This document shows positions 53,710 to 62,312 of a DNA stretch of 64,000 nt, piece by piece. The stretch's first letter is position 1, and the number at the start of each line of letters is the position of its first letter. The notes beneath the pieces are model-generated. The model was not told where the DNA came from, made no database searches, and saw only the letters and a program-made list of their open reading frames with translations. The position numbers were made by a program, and so were the translations under genes. This DNA is from Schnuerera sp. xch1 (GTDB taxonomy: Bacteria > Bacillota > Clostridia > Tissierellales > Tepidimicrobiaceae), in contig NZ_JAIOUP010000002.1 of NCBI RefSeq assembly GCF_019931165.1, forward strand, positions 1-64,000, given 5' to 3'.

Positions 53710-54894
53710 CTATTTATTCAAAAATTCTAATGCATTCTTTACTTGTAATAATATTCCTGTAGATAGACAATCTTCATCTATATCAAATAAAGATGTATGT
53801 CCAGTATGTATTATACCTTTATTCATATTGCCTGATCCTAATTGAAAAAATGCAGCAGGTCTTGTTTCAGCAAAATATGCAAAATCTTCGACTCCATAGC
53901 TTGGATAAGGTATCTTATATATACTATCGTTTCCAAATAGTTCTTTGGCATTTTGTTTTACTATATTCAACATATTATCATCATTTATTAATGCTGGATA
54001 ACCTTCTGTCCTTATTAATTCTCCCAAACCTTCCATGGATTTAGATATGCCTTCCACTATAGATTGAACTCTATTTAACATTAATCTTCGTGATTCCTTA
54101 TTTAATGTTCTAATTATACCTTCTATTTCTACTTTATCTGCAATTATATTCCTCCCATATCCTCCTTGTATAGTTCCCAGGGTCAATACAGCTGAACTTC
54201 TAGGATCTATATTTCTACTTATTGTCGTTTGCAGAGCTACTATCACTTGTCCGGCTATTGCAATAGCATCTATCCCATTTTGAGGATAAGCCCCATGACT
54301 ATTTTTCCCATGAATAATTATTTTTATCATATCGGATGCTGCCTTCATCTGGCCATACTTGATGCCAATTTGACCAGTTTGTAAACTATTATCTACATGA
54401 AGTCCAAAAACTCCATCTACATAGGGATTCTCCATTACTCCCTCTCTTATCATAGGTTCTGCTCCTCCAACCGTTTCTTCGGCGGGTTGAAAGAACAATT
54501 TAATATTTCCCTTTATATTATCCTTCATACTTTTTAATATCTTAGCTGCACCTAATAAAATAGCCATATGGACATCATGACCACAGGCATGCATTTTCCC
54601 CTTTATCTTTGATCTATAAGGAACATCCTTTTTATCTTCCATAGGTAATGCATCCATATCTGCTCTTAATCCTACAGTTTTTCCCTTATCTTTTCCTCTA
54701 ATTATTGCTACTACCCCTGTATTTGCAACTATTTTATTTTCAATTTCCATTTTATTTAAATAATCAATAATCTTATCTCTTGTTCTATATTCTTTCATCC
54801 CTAACTCTGGAAACTGATGAAAGTCCCTTCTAATATCTATTACCCAATTTTCTACTTCAGATACTTTAGACTTCAATAAATCATTATCCAGCAT
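53710..54894 (-). CDS. M20-family amidohydrolase (hippurate/N-acyl amino acid hydrolase type)
   Basis: 394 residues. RRDFHQFPELGMKEYRT is the typical N-terminus; the dinuclear metal site uses Cys 104 and His 106 in MHACGHDVHM, the Glu pair in QPAEETVGGAEPM (about 139-140) and a C-terminal His in HTGHTSLFD. Members hydrolyse N-acyl amino acids such as N-acetyl-diaminopimelate, hippurate or aminobenzoyl-glutamate. It is 20 nt upstream of pgcA on the same strand. The substrate is undetermined. Confidence 0.93.
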   Translation of the reverse strand: MLDNDLLKSKVSEVENWVIDIRRDFHQFPELGMKEYRTRDKIIDYLNKMEIENKIVANTGVVAIIRGKDKGKTVGLRADMDALPMEDKKDVPYRSKIKGKMHACGHDVHMAILLGAAKILKSMKDNIKGNIKLFFQPAEETVGGAEPMIREGVMENPYVDGVFGLHVDNSLQTGQIGIKYGQMKAASDMIKIIIHGKNSHGAYPQNGIDAIAIAGQVIVALQTTISRNIDPRSSAVLTLGTIQGGYGRNIIADKVEIEGIIRTLNKESRRLMLNRVQSIVEGISKSMEGLGELIRTEGYPALINDDNMLNIVKQNAKELFGNDSIYKIPYPSYGVEDFAYFAETRPAAFFQLGSGNMNKGIIHTGHTSLFDIDEDCLSTGILLQVKNALEFLNK

Positions 54895-54937
54895 AATTTT
54901 CCTCCTGATTGACTTTTATATATTATAACATAAAATA

Positions 54938-54979
54938 AAAACTCCTTTCTAAATACTTTTATGTTTAGAAAGGAGTTTT
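54938..54979 (-). terminator. Terminator after the class I aminotransferase gene
   Basis: A 16-bp perfect stem with a 10-nt loop and a TTTTTATTTT tail on the minus strand. Confidence 0.88.
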
Positions 54980-54985
54980 ATTAAT

Positions 54986-56194
54986 TTATAATGCACTAAT
55001 TTGCTTCTGATTCTTATATACTTTTAAGGCTTTTTCTAGTATTTTCATAGCTTTCTTCAGATCTTCTTCTTTCAACACATAGGATATTCTAACTTCATCT
55101 CTTCCAAGGCCTTCTGTAGCATAAAATCCTTCTGCCGGAGCCATCATTACTGTCTCATTGTCAATATCAAAATCTTTTAATAACCAGACAACAAAGTCTT
55201 CTGCATTTTCAACAGGTAATTTAGCTACTACATAAAAAGCTCCGTGGGGTTGTTCACATATAACTCCGTCCATTTTACTTAATGAATTATAAACAATATC
55301 TCTGCGCTTTTTATATTCTTCAGCTACATCTTCGAAATATTTATCTTGAACATCAACTAAAGCTGCTGCCCCCATTTGCTCAATAGTAGGTACGCAAAGT
55401 CTACTTTGGCATAACTTTAATATTTGGGCTATTAAATCTTTATTTTTTGATGCAATACAACCTATTCTAGCACCACAAGCACTATATCTTTTAGATATAC
55501 TATCCGTAATAATTACCCTATCCTTTATATCATCAATTTGAGCAAAACTCTTATACTCTAATCCATCATATATAAATTCTCTATATACTTCATCTGCTAT
55601 AATATATAGATTATGTTCCTTTACGATATCCGTTAGCATATTCATTTCGTCCATAGTATATACTGTACCTGTAGGATTGCTTGGATTTGATACTAAAATC
55701 GCTCTAGTTTTATCAGTAACTAGCTTTTCTATTTCTTCTTTACTTGGTAGATGGAACCCATCTTCAGCTTTAGTAGTAATAGGAACTACTTTTATTCCTG
55801 CTGTGTTCCCAAATCCATTATAATTTGTATAGAATGGTTCAGGAACAAGAATTTCATCTCCATTATCACATATAGCTAATAAAGTAAAAAGTAAAGCTTC
55901 ACTTCCACCATTTGTTACAAGGATATCATCAACTTCAAAATCGATGCCATATTTTTTATAATATTTACTGAAACTATTTCTTAATTCTGGTATTCCTTCA
56001 GAACCTGCATATGCCAAAACTTCTTCATCAAAATTTTTAACTGCATCAAAAAATACTCTTGGTGTAGGAATATCAGGTTGTCCTATATTTAGATGATATA
56101 CCTTCTTACCACCTTTTTTCGCCTCTGTTGCAATTGGCGTAAGTTTTCTTATAGGTGATTCTTGCATTGATTGAATCCTGTTAGAAAATTTCAC
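54986..56194 (-). CDS. Class I/II pyridoxal-phosphate aminotransferase (aspartate aminotransferase-like)
   Basis: 402 residues, GTG start after AGGAGG. Landmarks are HLNIGQPDIPTP, SNPSNPTGTVY, IIADEVYREFIY and the PLP Lys at about 235 in DSISKRYSACGARIG. The cysteine-containing SACG replaces the more usual SMTG/SATG region, but the Lys and following Arg are kept. The family covers aspartate, aromatic and alanine aminotransferases; the donor here cannot be assigned. Single-gene unit between two terminators. Confidence 0.92.
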   Translation of the reverse strand: MKFSNRIQSMQESPIRKLTPIATEAKKGGKKVYHLNIGQPDIPTPRVFFDAVKNFDEEVLAYAGSEGIPELRNSFSKYYKKYGIDFEVDDILVTNGGSEALLFTLLAICDNGDEILVPEPFYTNYNGFGNTAGIKVVPITTKAEDGFHLPSKEEIEKLVTDKTRAILVSNPSNPTGTVYTMDEMNMLTDIVKEHNLYIIADEVYREFIYDGLEYKSFAQIDDIKDRVIITDSISKRYSACGARIGCIASKNKDLIAQILKLCQSRLCVPTIEQMGAAALVDVQDKYFEDVAEEYKKRRDIVYNSLSKMDGVICEQPHGAFYVVAKLPVENAEDFVVWLLKDFDIDNETVMMAPAEGFYATEGLGRDEVRISYVLKEEDLKKAMKILEKALKVYKNQKQISAL

Positions 56195-56373
56195 TTCACA
56201 ACCTCCTTTAAACTTTTATATTATTAAAAATTAAATTCTATATATAGGATAACATATTTTTAACTTTTTTGTATCAATATTGTCGGAATATTGTTAAATA
56301 TTTTTAATTATTTTGTCTTCTAATACCAGTATAAAATATTCTTTCTAATTTCATTATAAATAAATTTTAAAAA

Positions 56374-56400
56374 AGATAGTCTCAAATTTTGAGACTATCT
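56374..56400 (-). terminator. Terminator of class V aminotransferase copy 2
   Basis: AGATAGTCTC / GAGACTATCT stem with an AT loop and a TTTTTAAAATTT tail on the minus strand. Confidence 0.85.
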
Positions 56401-56410
56401 CTAAGTTAAC

Positions 56411-57556
56411 TTATTTAATTAATTCTCTTGTAAGAGTAATAACTCCTTTACCTAAAACATCTTCAATTCCCAATCTGCGTAATGTCCTTTCAATAGCTGA
56501 TATAGTTGATATCAGATAGTGAGTATCTATGTTACCCATATGTCCTAATCTGAACATCTTACCTGCATATTCTCCTAACCCGCCAGCTACTACTGCTCCT
56601 TCTTCTGCTAATACCTTTCTAAACTCTCCATCGTCTATTCCGTCCATGTATAGTACATTTGATAATGTTACTGCTCTGTGCTCTTTTTCTGCTAATATCT
56701 TGAATCCTAACTCTTCTAATGCTGCTTGCATTGCTCTTGCTACTTTTATATGTCTTTCGTATCTGTTTTCTATTCCTTCTTCTTTTATTATTCTTAATGA
56801 TTCTTGTAATGCCCATATCATATTTACTGCTGGTGTTGCAAAGTATTTAGATGGGTCATTCATAATTGGAATCCATTTTTCAAAGTCTATATAATAATCT
56901 CTAATAGTTCCTAATGACTTTCTTCTCTCTATAGCTTTAGGACCAGCTAATACGATTGCGAGTCCTGGAGCCACTCCAAATGCCTTTTGTGATCCTGTAA
57001 TAAGTACGTCTATTTCCATTTCATCTAAGTACTCTGGTTCTGCTGCTGTTGCACATACTCCGTCTACTATCAATATAGTGTCTTCAAATTTCTTAACCAC
57101 TTCTCCTATTTCAGCTACTGGAGCACATACTCCTGTTGATGTGTCTACGTGAGTAACTGTAATAGCTTTATAATTTTTTTCACTCAATTTCTTTTCAATC
57201 TCACTTGCTGAAACTGTGGTACCCCATTCTGCAGATAATACATCTACATTCAAATCCTTTCTTTCACATAACTCTACATAACGATCTCCAAAGAATCCAT
57301 TGGAGACTACTAATACATTATCTCCTTCTTTTACAACATTAGATATTCCCATTTCCATTGCAAGAGTACCTGTTCCTGCAACGATAAAAGCTTCACCTTC
57401 TGTTTTAAATATTTCCTTTAAACTCTTTATTACTTCTTTAAAATCATTGATAAAATCTGGATCACCAAAAGCAACAGTATCTCTTCCCATCTGGTCTTGT
57501 ATCGACCGTGTGACGGGTGTTGGACCTGGAATCATGACGAGCTTTTTATTTTTCAT
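56411..57556 (-). CDS. Class V aminotransferase, alanine/serine-glyoxylate type (copy 2)
   Basis: 381 residues from ATG 57556 (ribosome site AGGGGG; an in-frame TTG nine nt upstream lies nearer that site). VMIPGPTPVTRSI opens the fold, VAGTGTLAMEMG binds phosphate, ILIVDGVCATAAE has the cofactor Asp, and the PLP Lys is about 191 in TGSQKAFGVAPG. It diverges from copies 1 and 3 in the active-site loop, suggesting another amino donor. It has its own strong promoter (57668-57696) flanked by operator-like sites resembling one in front of the IclR gene. Confidence 0.92.
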   Translation of the reverse strand: MKNKKLVMIPGPTPVTRSIQDQMGRDTVAFGDPDFINDFKEVIKSLKEIFKTEGEAFIVAGTGTLAMEMGISNVVKEGDNVLVVSNGFFGDRYVELCERKDLNVDVLSAEWGTTVSASEIEKKLSEKNYKAITVTHVDTSTGVCAPVAEIGEVVKKFEDTILIVDGVCATAAEPEYLDEMEIDVLITGSQKAFGVAPGLAIVLAGPKAIERRKSLGTIRDYYIDFEKWIPIMNDPSKYFATPAVNMIWALQESLRIIKEEGIENRYERHIKVARAMQAALEELGFKILAEKEHRAVTLSNVLYMDGIDDGEFRKVLAEEGAVVAGGLGEYAGKMFRLGHMGNIDTHYLISTISAIERTLRRLGIEDVLGKGVITLTRELIK

Positions 57557-57627
57557 ATTTATCAATCCCCCTATTATTTTGATAGTATTTATATAATCTT
57601 TTATTGTACAAATTCTTGTTTAAATAC

Positions 57628-57646
57628 AATTTACCAATAGTAAATT
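57628..57646. promoter_or_regulatory. Palindromic operator candidate, site 1
   Basis: AATTTAC / GTAAATT flank five bases. Its core TTACCAATAGTAA (57631-57643) differs by one base from the perfect palindrome TTACTAATAGTAA at 62040-62052 in front of the IclR gene. It lies just downstream of the promoter start, a good position for a repressor. Confidence 0.5.
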
Positions 57647-57667
57647 ATACTTCTCTTTGTTAAATTT

Positions 57668-57696
57668 ATTATATTCTACTTAAGATTACAAGTCAA
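57668..57696 (-). promoter_or_regulatory. Sigma-A promoter of aminotransferase copy 2
   Basis: TTGACT (57691-57696), exactly 17 nt, TATAAT (57668-57673); predicted start near 57661. Just upstream, 57706-57718 (minus strand TTACTATTACTTT) repeats one perfect half of the operator candidate. Confidence 0.8.
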
Positions 57697-57807
57697 TGTG
57701 AACTTAAAGTAATAGTAACAAACTGTTTTATAAAAATAATTCAATAACTATTAACTTATAATTCTCTCATACATTTATATCAATAAATTGTCGACTGATT
57801 TGTCATC

Positions 57808-57847
57808 TCAAAAATGACCTCCTACTATTGCGAGAAGCCATTTTTGA
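57808..57847 (-). terminator. Hairpin after GntP copy 2
   Basis: TCAAAAATG / CATTTTTGA, a 9-bp stem with a 22-nt partly paired loop, 60 nt beyond the permease stop. Arms are U-rich but no separate T-tail exists. Confidence 0.5.
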
Positions 57848-57907
57848 TAAACTAACATTCCTTGTAATATAGCAACATTTTTTATGATTAACCTCTAAAC
57901 TATGAAA

Positions 57908-59272
57908 TCAAATGTGAATAAATATGGACATAATCCAAACCACTATCATGGCAGCAACACTACCAAGGGCAGTCGGCACAGAAACAACCTCATAACCTTC
58001 ATTTATTGGTATATCATCATTACATTTTAATACAACCCAGAAATGACTACCGTTTGCATGGTAGAAGAAGGATGAACCTGCTGCAATCGCTAACGTCGCA
58101 ATAACTGGTGATAATCCTAGTGAAGGCATCAAAGGTAAAATGATTGCTGAACCAGTTAATAGTGAGACTGTTGCTGAACCATTTGAAACAGATAGCAACA
58201 ATGATACTAGGAATGGTACAAATACTTCTGGCAATGGAGTCTGCGTGATCAAATTGCCAAGATAAGTTCCAACTCCAGATGCTTTCAATACTCCACCAAA
58301 AGCACCAGCGGCACCAGTTGCTAAAATAATAAATCCAGATCTGTCTACAGCATTATTAAACCATTTATTACATTGCACCTTACTAAAACGATCTTTACCC
58401 ATTATTAGAGCAATCAACACCCCCATGAATAATGCAAAAACAGGATCCCCTATGAATGTCAAATAACGTAATGCTTCAGATGCTGAATCAAGGAACATAG
58501 CAGCAAATGAATTAACACAAATCAATATAACTGGTACCAAAATGCTACCAAATGCTAATAATGCACTAGGAAGTGGCTTTCCATCAGGACTAGATAAGGT
58601 ATAATCATCACCAATAGCTGTTTCTACATTTGCCACTTTAGCTAATCCAGGATATTTATTAGTCATATATTTGCTACCACACCATAAAGTAGCAACATAA
58701 GTATATGCCGCAGAACTTATCAGTCCTAAAACTATTAAAAATCCAAGATCAGCACCTAATGTACCTGCAGCAGCAAGAGGACCAGGTGTTGGTGGTACCA
58801 TAGTATGAGTTGCCAAAATACCACCATTTAATGCTCCTAAAAGTGCAACTAATGGCAAACCACTACGTGCAGATAAAGCACGAGCAACTGGAGACATGAT
58901 AACGATTGCAGAATCACTGAATACAGGAATAGAAACTAAATATCCTGATAATGCCATGGCTAGTTTAGAATGTCTCTTGCCTACAAACTTAAGAATAGTG
59001 TTTGCAAGCACTAATGCTCCACCTGTATCCTCTAATATAACACCAATTGTAGTACCTAATATGATTACAATACCAATACTACCAATAGTACTACCAAATC
59101 CCCCTGTAACAAGAGTGAATACTTCTTCTAACGGAAATCCAAATCCAATAGCTCCAAAGATAGCAACAATAATCAAAGTAAACACAGGATGAATTTTGAA
59201 TTTCATAATCATAACGAGCAAGCCAATAAGACAGGCAATCATAACGATCAAAGAACTAAAGCCAGCTTCCAC
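57908..59272 (-). CDS. GntP-family permease (second copy)
   Basis: 454 residues, about 12-14 hydrophobic segments, GTG start after GGGGG. HTMVPPTPGPLAAAGTLGADLG is the family motif and AAGSSFFYHANGSHFWVV the C-terminal one. It shares the family with the 29763-31130 protein but is clearly diverged, so it probably carries another substrate. It lies between class V aminotransferases 2 and 3, upstream of the first and downstream of a small cupin gene, which suggests uptake of an amino acid or hydroxy acid used by these enzymes. Confidence 0.92.
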   Translation of the reverse strand: MEAGFSSLIVMIACLIGLLVMIMKFKIHPVFTLIIVAIFGAIGFGFPLEEVFTLVTGGFGSTIGSIGIVIILGTTIGVILEDTGGALVLANTILKFVGKRHSKLAMALSGYLVSIPVFSDSAIVIMSPVARALSARSGLPLVALLGALNGGILATHTMVPPTPGPLAAAGTLGADLGFLIVLGLISSAAYTYVATLWCGSKYMTNKYPGLAKVANVETAIGDDYTLSSPDGKPLPSALLAFGSILVPVILICVNSFAAMFLDSASEALRYLTFIGDPVFALFMGVLIALIMGKDRFSKVQCNKWFNNAVDRSGFIILATGAAGAFGGVLKASGVGTYLGNLITQTPLPEVFVPFLVSLLLSVSNGSATVSLLTGSAIILPLMPSLGLSPVIATLAIAAGSSFFYHANGSHFWVVLKCNDDIPINEGYEVVSVPTALGSVAAMIVVWIMSIFIHI

Positions 59273-59396
59273 AATAAATCCCCCTTTTTATATTATTTCT
59301 TAGTCTATATTTTAGGTTCTAGCACAATTCCATATGTCTATCAATATATAGCAATCCTCATTTCAAAGTATCAATGTAATACTTAAAAATCTACAG

Positions 59397-59419
59397 TAAC
59401 TAAATTTCACATTTAGTTA
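59397..59419 (-). terminator. Terminator of the cupin gene
   Basis: TAACTAAAT / ATTTAGTTA, a 9-bp perfect stem with a 5-nt loop including the stop codon region; weak T tail (GATTTTTAAG) on the minus strand. Confidence 0.6.
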
Positions 59420-59760
59420 TACAGTATAAGCATAATAAATTCTAAATCTTCCTCTCCAATTACTTCAATAGAATGAGATTCTCCATCCCTACATATAGTT
59501 AAATCTCCTGGCTCTAATATTACTTCTTTACCATTATCATTGTACAAAGCTCTTCCATTTAGAATATAATAGGCTTCTTGATCTCCTTCATGAGTATGAT
59601 ATCCTATAGAACTTCCAGGCTTTATAATTGTTTTACCAAACAATCTTCCATTACCAAGAAACTCTTCCATTTCGAAAAAATTTACAATTGTTACATATCC
59701 CCTTCCACCCTTTAATCCTTCTACTTTTTCTACTTTATATTTATTAGATTTTCTTATCAT
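59413..59760 (-). CDS. Small single-domain cupin protein
   Basis: 115 residues. Cupin motif 1 is GSSIGYHTHEGDQEAYYILNGRA (two His and a Glu as metal ligands) and motif 2 is LEPGDLTICRDGESHSIEVIG. Small cupins act as isomerases, oxygen-independent lyases or ligand sensors. It lies between the class V aminotransferase copy 3 and the second GntP gene, all on the minus strand, with a 59-nt gap after the aminotransferase. The specific role is not predictable. Confidence 0.9.
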   Translation of the reverse strand: MIRKSNKYKVEKVEGLKGGRGYVTIVNFFEMEEFLGNGRLFGKTIIKPGSSIGYHTHEGDQEAYYILNGRALYNDNGKEVILEPGDLTICRDGESHSIEVIGEEDLEFIMLILYN

Positions 59761-59819
59761 ATTATCATTCCTCTCTTTAATTAATACTATATATTATTTT
59801 GTATCATGAATTTATATTC

Positions 59820-61007
59820 CTAAATATCGTATATATCCAGAATTGCTTCGATAGCTAACCTAAAATCAACTTTGTACCCTTGTTGCATAAGTGCATCTCC
59901 CAATGCATTTAATAAAAGAATCACATTATTTCTTTTAGATGATTCTCCCATTAGCCCTACTCTCCATACTTTTCCTTTAAAATCGCCAAGACCCCCTCCA
60001 ATTTCAATACCATATTTATCTAGAAGGTAACTTCTTACTTGATAATCATCTATTTCATCAGGTATCTTTACTGCATTAAGAGTTGGCAGTCGATATTCTT
60101 TTTCTTCAACTGCCATTTTCATTCCCATAGCTTCTATACCTGCTACAAAAGCATTTGAATTCAGTTGATGTCTTCTAAATCTTTCATCTAATCCTTCTTC
60201 ATACACCATTAATAACGCTTCTCTCAAAGCATATATCATATTTATTGGTGCTGTATGATGGTATACTCTTTCTTTGCTCCAATAATTCTTTATCATACTC
60301 AAATCCAAATACCAACTTTGTACTTTTGTTTTTCTGTTATCAATAACCTCTAATGCTTTGACTCCCATAGTTAATGGAGATAATCCAGGCGGACAGCTTA
60401 ATGCTTTTTGACTTCCACTATAACAAGCATCAATTCCCCATTCGTCAATTTTTAAATCTACTCCGCCTAAAGAAGTAACTGCATCAACAACCATAAGCGC
60501 ATCATGTTCCTTAACTATTTGGGAAATTTCTTCAATAGGTTGTTTTACTCCAGTAGAAGTTTCTGCATGTACAATACCTACTAATTTTACCTTTCCTGGT
60601 GCTTCCTTAAAAGCTCTTCTAACATCTTCAGGATCTATAACCTTACCCCACGGAGCCTCAACAGATATTACTTCAGCTCCACATCTACTAGCTACATCCC
60701 TCATCCTCTCACCAAAAACTCCATTAACACAGATTATAGCCCTATCCCCTTCTTCTAGTAAATTTACCATCACAGTTTCCATGCCTGCACTACCTGTTCC
60801 TGACATTGGTAGTGTAAGCTGATTTTCGGTTTGAAATGTATATCTAAGTAGTTTCATAGTTTCGTTTGTAATTTCTAGAAACTTGGGATCTAAATGTCCA
60901 TATAAAGGATTAGACATAACATTTAGTACACGTGATGCTACTTCTACTGGTCCAGGACCTAATAACAAACGATATTTAGGCGCTAATTTCTCATAATCTT
61001 TCCCCAT
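59820..61007 (-). CDS. Class V aminotransferase, alanine-glyoxylate type (copy 3)
   Basis: 395 residues. LLLGPGPVEVASRVL, MSGTGSAGMETVMVNLLEEGD, VVDAVTSLGGVDL and the PLP Lys at about 201 in YSGSQKALSCPPG match mammalian alanine-glyoxylate aminotransferase closely, including the YHHTAPINMIYALREAL segment. It probably uses alanine or serine with glyoxylate or pyruvate. The IclR regulator gene lies about 210 nt upstream, behind a long palindromic terminator, and the cupin and GntP genes follow. Ribosome site AGGAGG. Confidence 0.93.
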   Translation of the reverse strand: MGKDYEKLAPKYRLLLGPGPVEVASRVLNVMSNPLYGHLDPKFLEITNETMKLLRYTFQTENQLTLPMSGTGSAGMETVMVNLLEEGDRAIICVNGVFGERMRDVASRCGAEVISVEAPWGKVIDPEDVRRAFKEAPGKVKLVGIVHAETSTGVKQPIEEISQIVKEHDALMVVDAVTSLGGVDLKIDEWGIDACYSGSQKALSCPPGLSPLTMGVKALEVIDNRKTKVQSWYLDLSMIKNYWSKERVYHHTAPINMIYALREALLMVYEEGLDERFRRHQLNSNAFVAGIEAMGMKMAVEEKEYRLPTLNAVKIPDEIDDYQVRSYLLDKYGIEIGGGLGDFKGKVWRVGLMGESSKRNNVILLLNALGDALMQQGYKVDFRLAIEAILDIYDI

Positions 61008-61151
61008 AAAAATACCTCCTATATAATTTTTATAAACAATTTAAATGTTTCTACAACATTTAATATATTTACTCTTATTAAATCTACTTTATTATTGTTA
61101 AATATATTATATGTCAATTCTATAACAATATGAATGTAAATTAGAATAAAA

Positions 61152-61199
61152 TAAATAAAGTTTCTTTAAATACTTAAGTATTTAAAGAAACTTTATTTA
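61152..61199 (-). terminator. Terminator of the IclR gene (48-nt perfect palindrome)
   Basis: Two 24-nt perfectly complementary arms with no loop, 15 nt beyond the IclR stop codon, rich in A/T with long T stretches in the arms. Confidence 0.8.
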
Positions 61200-61214
61200 A
61201 ATGTATCTCATCAT

Positions 61215-62000
61215 TCATTTAATCGTATTAAGGTAATTTGTAGCTTGTTTAGATATCTTCAAAACATCTTTTAACCATCTTTCTTTATTTTTTTTAGAAA
61301 ACCTTGATGTTGGCCCTGATATTGTAATACAAGCTATTGTTTCATTGTTTAAGTCGAAAATAGGAGCACCTATACAGCTAACACCTAATTCCCTTTCTTC
61401 ATTATCAAATCCATATCCCTTACTCCTTATTTCCTTCAATTCTTTAATAAGATCTTCTTTGTTTACTATAGTATTGTCCGTATATTTAGTTAATTCAATC
61501 TTACTCAATATTGAATCTTGAACTTCTTTAGGTTTAAAGGCTAAAAACACTTTTCCAGCAGAAGTGCAATGTAGTGGAGCTGTTGCCCCTGTCCTTGTGA
61601 ACATCTTGACTAGTCTTTCACTTTCTTCTTGAGCAATGTATACAATTTGATAATTGTCCATAATTGTAAGATTAACAGTCTCACCAGTAAGCTCCTTTAA
61701 CTCCTTTAAGTATGGCCTCAATATAACTGATATATGATTTTGATCATAAGCTAGCATTCCAATTTGCCAAAGTTTCAATCCAAGCTTGAATTTTTTAGTT
61801 GCTTTGTTTTGCACTATTATATTGCATTCTTTTAGAGTATTTAATAAATGATAAGTTGCACTAACACCATAATTTAATCCATTGCTAATTTCAGTAACTC
61901 CAACTCCTCTCTCTGAATTTGCAATAAATTCTATTACCTCTACCGCTTTAATAACAGACCCTATTGTCTTTTTTTCTTTGTTTGTTTTATTCCGTTCCAC
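61215..62000 (-). CDS. IclR-family transcriptional regulator
   Basis: 261 residues, GTG start after GGAGGG. The N-terminal winged helix (SVIKAVEVIEFIANSERGVGVTEISNGLNYGVSATYHLLNTLKE) is followed by the IclR effector domain (GETVNLTIMDNYQIVYIAQEES, PLHCTSAGKVFLAF, GYGFDNEERELGVSCIGAPI). IclR proteins bind small oxo or hydroxy acids such as glyoxylate or pyruvate. A palindrome at 62040-62052 in its own upstream region recurs, with one change, at the copy 2 aminotransferase promoter, so it may autoregulate and control the 56-61 kb genes. Confidence 0.93.
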   Translation of the reverse strand: MERNKTNKEKKTIGSVIKAVEVIEFIANSERGVGVTEISNGLNYGVSATYHLLNTLKECNIIVQNKATKKFKLGLKLWQIGMLAYDQNHISVILRPYLKELKELTGETVNLTIMDNYQIVYIAQEESERLVKMFTRTGATAPLHCTSAGKVFLAFKPKEVQDSILSKIELTKYTDNTIVNKEDLIKELKEIRSKGYGFDNEERELGVSCIGAPIFDLNNETIACITISGPTSRFSKKNKERWLKDVLKISKQATNYLNTIK

Positions 62001-62039
62001 TATTGTCCCTCCAACCTGATTACTATAGGTATTGTGGTT

Positions 62040-62052
62040 TTACTAATAGTAA
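62040..62052. promoter_or_regulatory. Palindromic operator candidate, site 2 (IclR upstream)
   Basis: TTACTA-A-TAGTAA, a perfect 6-bp inverted repeat with one central base, 40 bp before the IclR start and overlapping a possible -10 (TATAGT). The related site at 57631-57643 differs by one base. Confidence 0.5.
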
Positions 62053-62218
62053 CTATATTTTTATATTATTGTATATTTCATCCTTTTTATTAGTTAAAGT
62101 CAATATTTAAAATAGATTAACGAGTATATAATATATTCTAATGATAACATCAGGTTTATATTGTATTTATTCAATATATTCCTTTAATATTTATTATATA
62201 CTTTCTTTTACCAAAAAT

Positions 62219-62264
62219 AAAAAGGCATCTATTAAAATATTAATATATTTAAGGAAGCCTTTTT
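62219..62264 (-). terminator. Terminator of the carbonic anhydrase-like gene
   Basis: AAAAAGGC / GCCTTTTT stem with a 30-nt AT-rich loop and TTTTTATTTTTGG tail on the minus strand. It lies in the 312-nt gap 62001-62312, which otherwise holds only the IclR upstream region. Confidence 0.65.
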
Positions 62265-62312
62265 TGAAATCCATTTCACAAAAAGTTTATATTATAGTAA
62301 AATTAGACTTTG

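Larger units (their letters stand above)
57557..57907. other. Regulatory intergenic region upstream of aminotransferase copy 2
   Basis: This 351-nt stretch holds, from right to left, the putative gntP terminator hairpin (57808-57847), an operator-like half site (57706-57718), the promoter (57668-57696), a second operator-like palindrome (57631-57643) and an approximately 105-nt leader. No gene is visible. Confidence 0.6.

Noticed and set aside
56619-56816. Basic 65-codon minus-strand frame inside aminotransferase copy 2
   Set aside because: Out-of-frame shadow of a well-supported enzyme; no ribosome site.
31243-57612. TTTGTACAA shared between the two GntP/aminotransferase upstream regions
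   Set aside because: An 8-bp AT-rich palindrome is expected a few times by chance in 64 kb; surrounding bases do not match.
59273-59412. Sigma-54 promoter before the second GntP gene
   Set aside because: A GG and GC pair occurs but with 6 nt rather than 10 nt between them.
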